A stretch of DNA of 64,000 nt from Rhodosorus marinus (Eukaryota > Rhodophyta > Stylonematophyceae > Stylonematales > Stylonemataceae): assembly GCA_029953675.1 (NCBI GenBank), contig JAMWBK010000010.1:1221001-1285000 (forward strand), in the 5' to 3' direction. Shown one piece after another: positions 54,801 through 64,000 of this stretch. Each line of letters opens with the position of its first letter. The first letter of the stretch is position 1. The notes beneath the pieces were generated by a model. It had not been told where the DNA came from. It saw only the letters and a list, made by a program, of their open reading frames with translations, and ran no database searches. A program made the translations under genes and the position numbers.

Positions 54801-57800
54801 TCGCCATTTGTACTCGATTCTCTCATCTCAACAGGTACTTGAAGAAGACGAGAAAGGAGAACCGGTCCTCGCGTCGTTGAGTGACGAGGAATTGCTGTGG
54901 CGGCTGAGAATGTTGGCGCAGGCATGTAGGTCCTGCGGAGATGTCAAGCCGTACTGCGATCGGCTAGTTTGCGCTTCGTTCTTGGCCATGCAAAAACCGT
55001 CGCGGTCCGTGTACAAAGCAGGAGGGCGTCTCCTACGAGGACTGTTGGAGGGTTTGACGGCTGGAAAGGTGGCATTTGGATCCGGCACTGGTGGAGAGGT
55101 AGAGGAGGGGAACGTGTACAATTTGGAGTGGCGAAAGCCGAGGGATGAAGAATGGGAGGCTGCTGAGGTAGTGCTGAGGAGGGCTCTCAACCTAGCAAAG
55201 GAGACGGTGACTGCCAACGGCAAAGTTGATCTGACCGACCGAGAGAAGGTTTTCAAGGCGTTGCGCATGCTGCACGCGACACAGCGTGGAGGCCGCTGGG
55301 TGTTGAGCGGGGCGCTCACAGAGAAGGCCAAAAATACTCGATGCAGAGAGGGCGAGCTTCTTTCGAAGAAGGACGCGAGGTATATTTTGACAAAGCCTCT
55401 CGCTGCTGGGCTCGGCGGAGAACTCGGAGGCAAGAGAGAGTCTGTCGCGAAGGAATTGTGGGCAGATATCTACTCGTTCATACTGGAGATCCTCGTGTGC
55501 GTGGAAGAGGAGAGGCCAAATGATAGTCTGCTTTTGTATAGGTGCTTGGAGCCTATAGAGTTGGCGCACGATCCGTTTAAGCGCTCCACTTCTGGTCGTA
55601 TGATAGCTCACTCCGCACGAGGCTACAAGAATGCGTATAAACCAGTTATGGAAATGAAGCGTAGTTTCCGCGCAGAGGGTGGTGCGGGACGTATGGTCCC
55701 TGGATTCATCATGAAGCTTCGTGTGGAGGCACTTCATGAGCTCCGCCTCAGCCTTGGCGCGCAGGGAGGCTACGACTGCGAAGAGGTATATGTCGATGTC
55801 CTCGAAGGGCTGAAAAGACTGGCGGTGAACGATTTCCCAAAAGTTCGGGACGAGGCACGAGGAGCCCTCACGAGGGCACTTCGGGTATGCAAACCACAAC
55901 AGCGGAAAGTGACAATGACGAAGTTCATCGAGGTGCTCGACAAGTCAGCAGTGCGGGGTCCGAACGGAACCTGTGACTATGAGCGGATGATGGGTTCCGC
56001 AGATGTGCTGAGGGCGTCTATGGTGAACCAGCATATAATGCGAGATTGGAGTTTGCTGCGTCCAGTTGCTCTTGCAAGTCTGCGTGCTCTGATGGTTTCG
56101 GAGAGACCTGATGCCGCGATGGAAGTCAATGCCTTATACGCCAAATTGGCCGCGTGTCTACGTCCAATTGGGATCGAACCTCTGCAGATTTTAAACTCGA
56201 AACTGGACGGAGTGGATGAGAGTTCGAGCAATGACTTGTCGACTGCGCAACTGCACGAGTTTCTCGAGTTGAACAAGTCGCTTTTGACTATGGTGAATAC
56301 GTCGAATGGGAATGGGGTCGACCCAGGTCCAGCGCCAGGAATAGAAGGGCATTGGAAGCTCAAAAGCCTCGTAGCCACGACGTTGTATACCAACCTTCGA
56401 TTTGCACATCCTCCCGCTTCGGAAGTGGCGAAATTCTTTGCTGAGAGCATGGGATCGGATCTGATGGCTCTGAGGCAGGTTTCTAAGAAGGCGATGTCCT
56501 TGCTACTTGCATTCCAAAAGCGCAGGATAGAGAAGGATGAGGGTGATCGCGAAGTTTTGTCCGCTATTGAAGGCGTGCTTTCTGAAGATTTCATAGACCG
56601 TCTGTTGCGCGTACTTGCACTTGACGAAGGACTGGATATTTCCGAGAGCGGTGATACCGATGGCTTTTTCGGAGCCTTGTCACTCACGTCGTTGTCAAAG
56701 CATTGTGACGGAGATGCGTGTTGGGCTCTCGTTGGTGGTCGTCCGTGGCCTTCGTCCTGGGTCGCTAGATCGCGAGACACGTTGAGCTTAACCAGAGTGC
56801 GGTTGATGGAAATCATTTTTTCTACGTTTGGTTCTCCTATGCTCCGAAACTTCAGCGCCGCTGTGAGCGCGTTAATCAGCAGCGAAGACCCGATTCCCGG
56901 TGTCACGAAGGAAAACTCCCGGGTTTTTGCAGCAGAAGTAGTAGCAGGAATCGCTAGGGGAATGCGGATGGAGCATTCCGAAAAGGAACGGAACGCGACG
57001 GAAAGCGATATCAATGCCGTGAGCTCCTGGGCTAAGGAACTGCTTGGAGCGTTCTCCGGGCACGAGGGAATGGTGAATGGAGGTACCTTGATCCGTTTCT
57101 TTGTGTCGGGAGAGGAAGGCACAGTTGCAAGAAGCGTCGCGAAGCTTGTTAGGTCGGAACTTTTCGAATCGCCAATTGTTGATCTTGAGGCTCCTGCACA
57201 TTCTCAAGCGCGACGACTTCGATATCTTCACGCCAGTATTGCTGATGAGGAACCATCGTTTTCTGACGTAAGCACTTCTTTCCGTACGTGAAACGGCAAT
57301 GACGATACCCTAACCCCGCCTTTTCCTCTGCTTCACAGGCCCCGCTTGATAAGGCGATATCGGAGCTGACGGAGCCCCACGTTTTCTCTCATCCACTGAA
57401 GCACGTACGAGAGGAGATTGCTCGCTGTATGGCACTTCTTTCCTCATTCACTTCAGAGTCCATCGGAGAGACCTACGGGCAAAAGATTGAACAAGTTGCT
57501 GGAAGGCTTAAAGTTCAGACCAAGGAGGACGAGCTCGAGATATCTGAGGAAGACAAAAAACAGAGGTACGTCCAATCGTCATGAGTCGGTGGTTTGCATG
57601 GACCTCTTCTCACTGATTCTCGTACGTCAAAACGGTAGGTCAAGGGAGAATGATACTTTGTCAAGATGGGTATCTGTGGTACACTGGAACGGGGATACTC
57701 ATTCTTTTGGGGAGTTCTTGACAAAGCTTCTTCCAAGCTTGTTCGCCTGCCTGGATGACAGTGACCCGGAAAGGGTGAGTCGCCTATATCCTTTTTTTAG

Positions 57801-58717
57801 CAGAGCCTGTTACTCTCGTCGTTCGCATATCTTGAAAGTTACCCTGTTGCTCTCGTTGGTCACATGTCTTGTACGCTAAGTGCTGAAGCCTTGGATTGTC
57901 TTGATTGCAGGCATCTCATGCAAGACTAGCCTTGTCCCTCGCAGCCCAAGCGAAGCTCAATCAGGGCCAGATTGATCGGATCTTGATTGACTGTGAGGAC
58001 GCTTCGAAGAATAGGAAGGGCCGAATTCGAGGAGCAGTTTTGCCGTTCTTGCAGGTGCTTGGCTTCTCAAGGCTGTTCGTGATGGATTCTGATCGGCGCT
58101 CGAAAATCAGAAACATCGTCATCACCCTCCTCGGCGACGAACAGCTCGAAGTACGAGAGGCTGCCACCCACACTCTGGTGCCGTTGATAAGGGACGCCCC
58201 AGCTGAGGCCATAACCGAGACCCGAACATTGTTAAATTTGCGGTTGCAAAAGACCAAGCCCAAAACCAGGAAGAAGACGAAGAGCGGCATCAGTTTAACG
58301 GTAAGTCTATTGCCTATAGACGATCATTGCTGTTTCTATTGCTTCCTACTAAGGTTTGGGCTTTGTTCAACTGCAATAATAGACCCTCGTCGAGCGCCAT
58401 AGTGCTGTGCTTGGGCTCTCCAGCATGGTCATGTCCAGCCCGTACTCAGTGCCGACATGGATGCCACAAGTGCTTGTTGCCCTTACGAGCTGCATAGATG
58501 ATCCTCCGCCGATATCAAGCAGTGCGAGGAAACTATTCACAGAGTACGTATTGCGTCTTTTCAACAAAGTTACGATAGTTTCTAAAGAATTGGCGTTGTT
58601 CCCTGCAGATTTTGGAGAACCCACCGGGATGAATGGGACGACCTCAAGCACTCGTTCAACGAGGAGGAGCTGGAAACAGTTTCTGAGCTGCTTATATCCC
58701 CTTCATACTATGCCTGA
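51875..58717 (+). CDS. PSME4: Proteasome activator PA200/BLM10 (PSME4)
   Basis: A HEAT-repeat solenoid that caps the 20S proteasome and opens its gate, mainly in the nucleus. Fifteen exons: 51875-51917, 52032-52333, 52419-52948, 53061-53187, 53267-53517, 53598-53854, 53969-54135, 54215-54411, 54527-54746, 54835-57267, 57339-57565, 57639-57774, 57911-58300, 58383-58543, 58609-58717. All phases fit, giving about 1849 aa, close to the human protein. Family landmarks in order: LPWRKVRDL, VDWTPYLS, FHPSNGGRW, LPGIDPNDPSKT, LGDEQLEVREAA, MVMSSPYSVPTWMPQVLV, FWRTHRDEWDDLK. The C terminus ends SYYA, the HbYX-type tail that docks into the proteasome alpha-ring. The first intron is the least certain (alternative donor at 51928). 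Exon 10 is unusually long (2.4 kb) against a mean near 220 bp for the others. Confidence 0.93.
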
Positions 58718-59942
58718 TCGGGCACGTGAAGCCCCTTGTCATCACTCTCTCAGCGAGATTGATGAATTTGTGTAGAATGTATAACTAACACCATCCATAA
58801 TGGACCGGAGGCCTTGGCTGTTTGTTTAGCAACCCTATGCTCGAGCTGTTGAGGGAACGCGTTCCGGGCCCATCGATTGTGTAGCTGCCATATCTGGATG
58901 ATTGCAATTGTTGAAAGTAAACAAATATTTTAGACTATAGCCATACCGTGCTTCAATCGCAGACGGTTATCGCGTCCATAGTCTCGTACTACCACAAATC
59001 AACTGCCCCAGATTAACCAGAGCCCGGCAGCCAAAAGACTTATGGGGTTAGTAAAGTTTACGGTTGCGTTGCTGCTGCTCATAATGGAACCCGAACCGGT
59101 GCAACAGGATCGTTATCGCGCCTTCCATTTCTTTAACGAGCGAGTGCGAGCCCAAGCTCCTAGCATCAAGTTGGCTGGAGCCGAGATGGTCAGAAAACTG
59201 AACGATGAACCACCTATAAGACAACCGACAACCGAGGATACCACTTCTACTGAAGCGCCTTTCTGGAACTCACTGATCGATCCGATTCTGATCTTAGCAG
59301 TCCGGTGACTATTTTCAACACACACATCTTGAATATCAGGCTTGGTGAGGACACGCGTCATTAACCGCATTGTCTCAGGCCTTCAGTCCCAAAAGATGCA
59401 TTGACTGAATCGATCACAATACGCAATCAACTTCGTCCCACTGCAGTCACTACCTCACCATTCAAGCTCTCCATTGGTTGACAAAGACTGATATTCAATC
59501 AATACACAAATTTAGTCAACATACGCGGAGTGTCAGGCAAGCTTCTAATTGCCTCAACGCCCAAAATCCTCCGGGGGGTTACCGTAAATGGATATTATGA
59601 TTTAATATATATGCCAATAATAATTAATATTAATATCAATTTTTCAAACATAAAAGGATAAATATATCTATTTATAATGACAATAAGTAGTTTATAATGA
59701 CGCATATTATATGGATACTGCGCTAGGAGGGGTTATGTTGGGTTGCTTCGGGTGGGATGGGGTGGTGCATGGGTGGAGAGTTTTTGATGGTGTATTGGGG
59801 AGTAAGTATTGGCATGGATCAGTTCGACATAGTGGATTAAGCCCCTTTGTTTTTGTGTTTTTGGTATTGTGGAAGGGTATTCGAGGAAAGAATTCAACTT
59901 GGACTTTGTTTTTCGTCTGCCTGGCTGAAGCATAGATTGAGG
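58718..59942. other. Intergenic, one doubtful ORF
   Basis: An 88-codon plus frame at 59042-59308 starts with a hydrophobic stretch (VKFTVALLLLIM) and continues QQDRYRAFHFFNERVRAQ; I recognise no family and no splice continuation. 59590-59710 is extremely AT-rich (TAATAATTAATATTAATATC). A promoter for the DnaJ gene is expected after that. Confidence 0.4.
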
Positions 59943-61582
59943 ATGGGACCGTCTAAATGGGCGGTATCGATACTGCTGGTCGCGGTAGTGTTTATTCATT
60001 GGTGTCCGGTGGCGGTGGCGAAGGATAAGGACTACTACGACTTGCTTGGAGTGGCGAAGGATGCTGATCAGGGTACGATCAAGCGGGCGTATCGAAAACT
60101 GAGTCTCAAGCACCATCCGGACGCAAACCCCGACGATAAATCCTCTGTGGATGTGTTCACGAAGATAGCATCGGCGTATGAGGTATGTACTAGGAGCGAA
60201 ACGAACTGATTGGATTCTGTACTCTTCACTCGTAATCCGCTTGCTTTTCTGCGTCGACCCATTTCTGTAAGGGCTTTCGTAGCTTTTTGACAACAACCTT
60301 CATAGAGAGAGCATCAGTGCACCGTTCGAGAAGACAGCAGCGCATCAACGATCCAAGCTGATAACTCGATTTATTTTGATTCATTGATAGGTGCTCTCTG
60401 ATCCCGATAAGCGCAGAAAGTACGATCTATACGGAGAGGAAGGCCTGCAGAATAACGGCGGTGGGCATCACGATAGCGATTGGGGTGATTTCGGCTTTTT
60501 CAACGACTTTTTCGATGATTTTGGTGGAGGTCATAGGCAAAGAGGAAACCGAGGTCAGAAACGAGCTGGAGCCAGTATTCTTGTACCACTATTTGTTTCA
60601 CTTGAGCAGCTGTACAGTGGCGACGTGATTGAGGCAGCCCACAGAAAGCAAGTGATTTGTGCACAATGGGAAGAATGCGAGAAACCCTGCAATAAGTGTG
60701 GAGGATCCGGAATGGTGATAACAACGAGAAAACTCGGTCCTGGATTCGTCCAAAGAGTAAGACGAGGGATGCCATCTCATCGGGAAGAGAAGAGTTTCTC
60801 CAAGTGTTCGATATTACTCTCTGGAGCCTAAGAACTTCATTTTTTGGTTTCCTGGTCAGGTCCAGCAGCAGTGTACTCAGTGCGGAGGACGCGGTAAGAT
60901 CCCATCTGGAGATTGTAGTGGATGTCCAAACGGCCAGTTCGAAGAGGTGGAGAGGATGCTGTTGATTGATGTTGAGAAGGGCATGCCAGATGGCGAGAAG
61001 ATTCTCTTCGCCGAAGAAGCAGACGAGGAAGCCGACAAGGTTCCGGGAGACCTCGAATTTCAGATTCGGACGACTGCTTCCGATCGCTTCGAAAGGAGAG
61101 GAGATGACCTGTACCATAAGATGAACATATCTTTGGTTGAGGCGTTGGTGGGGATTGATAGATTGGTGAAGCAACTGGATGGTAGGCAGGTGAAGGTGTC
61201 TAAGGACACGGTGACTATTCCTCACGAAATTTTGAACCTACCGAAGGAAGGAATGCCGTTGTTTGGACGCAGCGGTTTTGGGAAAATGATTGTTGAATTC
61301 TGGGTTGAGTTTCCTCCTCTCCTTTCGGACGAACAAAAGAAGACTGTAATGAGTTTGTTCAGTACGAATCAACCGAATCTCAAAGGTGACGCGGAAAAGA
61401 GAAACGAGACTGCGTCGTGCGGCGAGGAAGAAAAGGATCAACCGAATCCCAAAGGTGACGCGGAAAAGGAAAACGAGACCGCGTCGAGCTGCGAGGAAGA
61501 AAAGGATGAACCGAATCTCAAAGGTGATACGGAAAGGAAAAACGAGACTGCGTCGAGCGACGATGAAGAAATGGATTTGTAG
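59943..61582 (+). CDS. ER-type DnaJ co-chaperone (ERdj3/DNAJB11-like)
   Basis: It delivers unfolded clients to the ER Hsp70 and stimulates its ATPase. Exons 59943-60182, 60391-60756, 60860-61582 give 442 aa. A signal peptide (WAVSILLVAVVFIHWCPVAVA) precedes the J domain (DYYDLLGVAKDADQGTIKRA; HPD in KHHPDANPDD). A Gly/Phe region with DFGFFNDFFDDFGGG follows, then a reduced zinc-binding segment (CNKCGGSG, CTQCGGRG, CSGCPNG) and the client-binding C domain (FERRGDDLYHKMNISLVEAL, as in DNAJB11). The protein ends in three 23-residue acidic repeats and the residues EEMDL, not a KDEL/HDEL signal. The second in-frame ATG is chosen because it starts the signal peptide; an ATG at 59847 is in the same frame. 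Confidence 0.9.
61370..61576 (+). repeat. Three 69-bp in-frame repeats in the DnaJ tail
   Basis: Units begin at 61370, 61439 and 61508. Each encodes a 23-residue block with PN(L/P)KGD, NETAS and an acidic run; unit 3 has diverged most (KGDTERK, SDDEEMD). Length is conserved exactly, so the array grew by in-frame duplication. Confidence 0.9.
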
Positions 61583-63124
61583 CAGCGACCAAATCTTTGT
61601 TGCTGGTAAACAGCATCACGACGAAGACAGTATTCGTTGAGATCGTCCACTGACTTCTACAGAATTTGCTGGAAAGCGGTGACAGCAATTGGCTACTGCT
61701 GTACGAATAGGATCACATAACCTGTGCATAGCCTATACGTTTATTGACGGATTCTGCCATAGCTTCGCTTCGGCGTCGTTTGCAGGTCGCCAATGAGCCC
61801 GTCCCAATGGGGATGGGAGACGAGCACGCCAGCAGAGAAGGATATTTGATTCGACCCTGCGGAAGATTGTCAAAGTCGGAAGACTAATCGAATCGAAGAA
61901 GGACTCACCGAGTTATAATATGGATACCGCTGGAATCTTCCTGGGCAGAGATTTTACATCCTATCCTCTACTATCTCAACCACCAGAAACCAACCTCTGT
62001 CGCGTCCGATCGAGATGTCAAGATTCCAGAATCAACTGTGTATGGGGGCGGGGGGGGAGGTTCGATCAGTGCGTATCGACAGTAGTAGACTGTGAACTTC
62101 CTCCAAGGCCAGCTCCAGAACCAAGTGGTTCATCCCAAACCCAATCCAATCGGGGTATCTTCATTTTCGATTTTCAATAAAATATAACCCTAAAACATAT
62201 ACGAAAAACAGCTCCATTTTTAATGAATCATTCCCCCCCTTAATCGTATTATGAAATAAATTTAAATGATCAAGATCTCCAACAAAGCAAATATCACCTC
62301 CATGACATAGATTCATAAACATTAGTCCAAACAAATTATCCTAACCAGGGGATTGGTAATATTGCGCTTTTATATTCAAAACAAATGAATCTGATCACAG
62401 GAGGACTTTCGGGTTTGTTTGGACGAGGCCAAGGCCCTAAGGGGTTTGGTTCCGATGATGTAGTCTTCTCGGTGTTATCACGATGCTGCCAAGATCTACA
62501 GATGATTTTGCCAGTCAATCACACCCGCATGTAGTGATCAAGTCTGATTTTTCTTACCAGAATCGGTACTCTAGGCCTTGCGTAGGAAACGCCGTCTACT
62601 TGAGTATCTCATCCCCGTACGGATGGGCTGCCCACACTGCCTACTGTCGGTCTTCAAGGTGATATACGAACAAATGCAAGTCGGCTTATCCATCGGCTTG
62701 AAAAAGCTCTTAAGACAGGGAGCCGCTCACGAGCACAGCTGGATGGCCCATCCACATCCAGCTGATCGGGAGACCATCAGTCGATTCCAGATCGTCTCAA
62801 AGGATCGCGCTGAGCTGATCGATCCCGCGGACGCAAGTTCGTCCTCCGCAGGATCTGTTGGATTCCAAAGCTTCGTAATTGGCGATGTCTTACATTCCCC
62901 GAAGGCATCAATCTGTCTTACTGACTTCCAGTCTTCCTTCGCGATCACAGAACAAATCCGGTTGCCCCTGTGAGGATCACGTGTCAGCAGATACTTGAAC
63001 GAGCGGTGACGATCGGGTCAACCGGATCAAGGCCGAGGTTTAGTAGAGCTGGTTCGATCTGGTATTTGTGGACCTATCGAGATTTAAAGATTTTGGATTG
63101 TAGTAGTTTCCAGAGACAGAAGAA
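61583..63124. other. No gene recognised
   Basis: Overlapping open frames on both strands (plus 62578-62973, minus 62727-62948) are not convincing: neither has a motif I know nor clear splice partners. 62160-62340 is AT-rich. The stretch probably holds the DnaJ 3' UTR and the promoter of the Rid gene. Confidence 0.45.
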
Positions 63125-64000
63125 ATGGTTGCTTTCGTGAGCTCCGGTGCGGTGAGCCGCGGACTGTACGAAGCGAGGCGTGTCTGCAACGGGAGATCGA
63201 GAGTTCGGATAAGCTGCTCGGCATCGCCCTCTTCCCATAGTGATATAAAGAGATTTGTTGAGGGTCCCAAGTTCAACCAGGTCGTAAGTATGAGTTGATT
63301 TAGGGGTCCAGGTTTGAGCGATTCGCGATCGATCGCTTTTCTTGCTGACGAGAATTGCGGTCTTTGTTTGGTTATGGAAGAATGTTCATAACGGTATGGT
63401 GTACCTTTCTGGTCAAGTAGCTGCGGATACTTCGGACGCGACTGTACTGGGACAGTCTAAACAGATTTTCGGTGCCATCGATGAGCTCCTGGCAATTGCA
63501 GGTAGGGCACCACTCACCTCCACAGCCATTCTTGAGTACAGTCTCGAGATGATCCTGAACTTGTTCGCGACAATCTCTTCTTGTAGGAACCGATAAGTCG
63601 CGTGTTCTCAGTGTGTCAACATGGCTAACGGACATGGGCGAGTTTGCTGACTTCAACAGCGCTTGGGACGACTGGGTGGACATGGAGAACAAGCCCACCA
63701 GGGCCTGCGTGGAATCCAAGCTAGTGAGTTCCCCGTGCTTCGAAGACGAGGCTGGCACGAATCCTCTACTGAACAAGGCGAGTTCCTTCCTTTCGCGTTC
63801 GCAAGGCTAAACCGGAGTTTCTTGTAGAAGTTGCAGTTACCGCGGCGCTCCCTTCAAAGGCAGGGATTATAAGTACAGACAAAGCCGCCGCAGCTGTTGG
63901 CCCTTACAACCAGGTAGGCAATTGACACTACCCGAAACTGCAAGGAAACCCAACTGGCTGTCTCAATGCACCACTCTCGTTGACACTTTAGGCAATCAGG
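63125..64000 (+). CDS. Two-domain Rid (RidA/YjgF) protein, partial
   Basis: Rid enzymes hydrolyse reactive enamine/imine intermediates from PLP enzymes. Exons 63125-63283, 63381-63501, 63587-63723, 63806-63913 and 63992->64000 join in phase. The first about 40 residues are basic and Ser-rich with few acids (SRGLYEARRVCNGRSRVRIS), resembling an organelle transit peptide. Domain 1 is YoaB-like: GPKFNQVNVHNGMVYLSGQV, LLAIAGTDKSRVLSVSTWLT, FADFNSAWDDWVD and RACVESKL, ending LVEVAVTAAL. It carries the RACVE arginine that the family uses for the substrate carboxylate. Without a stop it runs into a second domain that begins like canonical RidA (STDKAAAAVGPYNQAI). The gene continues past the window. 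Confidence 0.85.

Noticed and set aside
55977-57122. 381-codon minus-strand frame
   Set aside because: It is exactly antisense to the long PA200 exon, whose identity is secure, and resembles no known protein.
62578-62973. 131-codon plus-strand frame before the Rid gene
   Set aside because: A minus-strand frame overlaps it with similar quality; neither shows a motif or convincing introns.

Overview
This is nuclear DNA of a eukaryote. Real genes are split by short spliceosomal introns (about 60-210 bp, mostly GT(A/G)AGT...AG) and include PA200/BLM10, an ER-type DnaJ and full-size ABCG/PDR transporters. The genome has few-gene, retroelement-rich tracts beside a gene-dense tract. I cannot name the lineage: an alga or another protist fits, but nothing seen proves it. 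Exon joins below were placed by eye from splice motifs, reading phase and family alignment from memory.

Region 1 (1-46 kb) is a repeat-built tract. It holds four minus-strand copies of one ABCG/PDR transporter gene: copy 1 (3664-8784) and copy 2 (18184-23317) have all 11 exons open and in phase. Copy 3 (28240-30834) lacks its 5' half and carries damaged codons. Copy 4 (39726-40762) is a 5'/3' fusion left by a large internal deletion. Around and between them lie pieces of two sister non-LTR retrotransposon families, here called A and B. Both encode a reverse transcriptase with a C-terminal CCHC motif and a restriction-like endonuclease-type tail. Also present are foldback DNA repeats with minisatellite cores (11.75, 25.4, 30.9 and 41.6 kb), a 121-bp MITE-like hairpin, and a broken BED/DUF659 hAT-type transposase (34149-36014) that abuts the longest family A element (36020-38893). 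Family A ends in a tail around GCTATGCTAGTAAA; family B ends in a tail around TCTCCGATTAAAC. Each ABC copy with both ends preserved (1, 2 and 4) is bracketed by family B tails facing outward.

Region 2 (46.2-64 kb) is ordinary gene space: a minus-strand ABM-domain protein (46224-46613), the tRNA 2-thiouridylase MnmA/TRMU (47556-49037), a possible unrecognised minus-strand gene (about 49645-50317), the proteasome activator PA200/BLM10 in 15 exons (51875-58717), a secreted/ER DnaJ of the ERdj3/DNAJB11 type with a repeated acidic tail (59943-61582), and a protein with two fused Rid domains behind a basic, possibly organelle-targeting N terminus that runs off the right edge (63125->64000). These genes share no obvious pathway; they are housekeeping functions in protein quality control, tRNA modification and metabolite repair.
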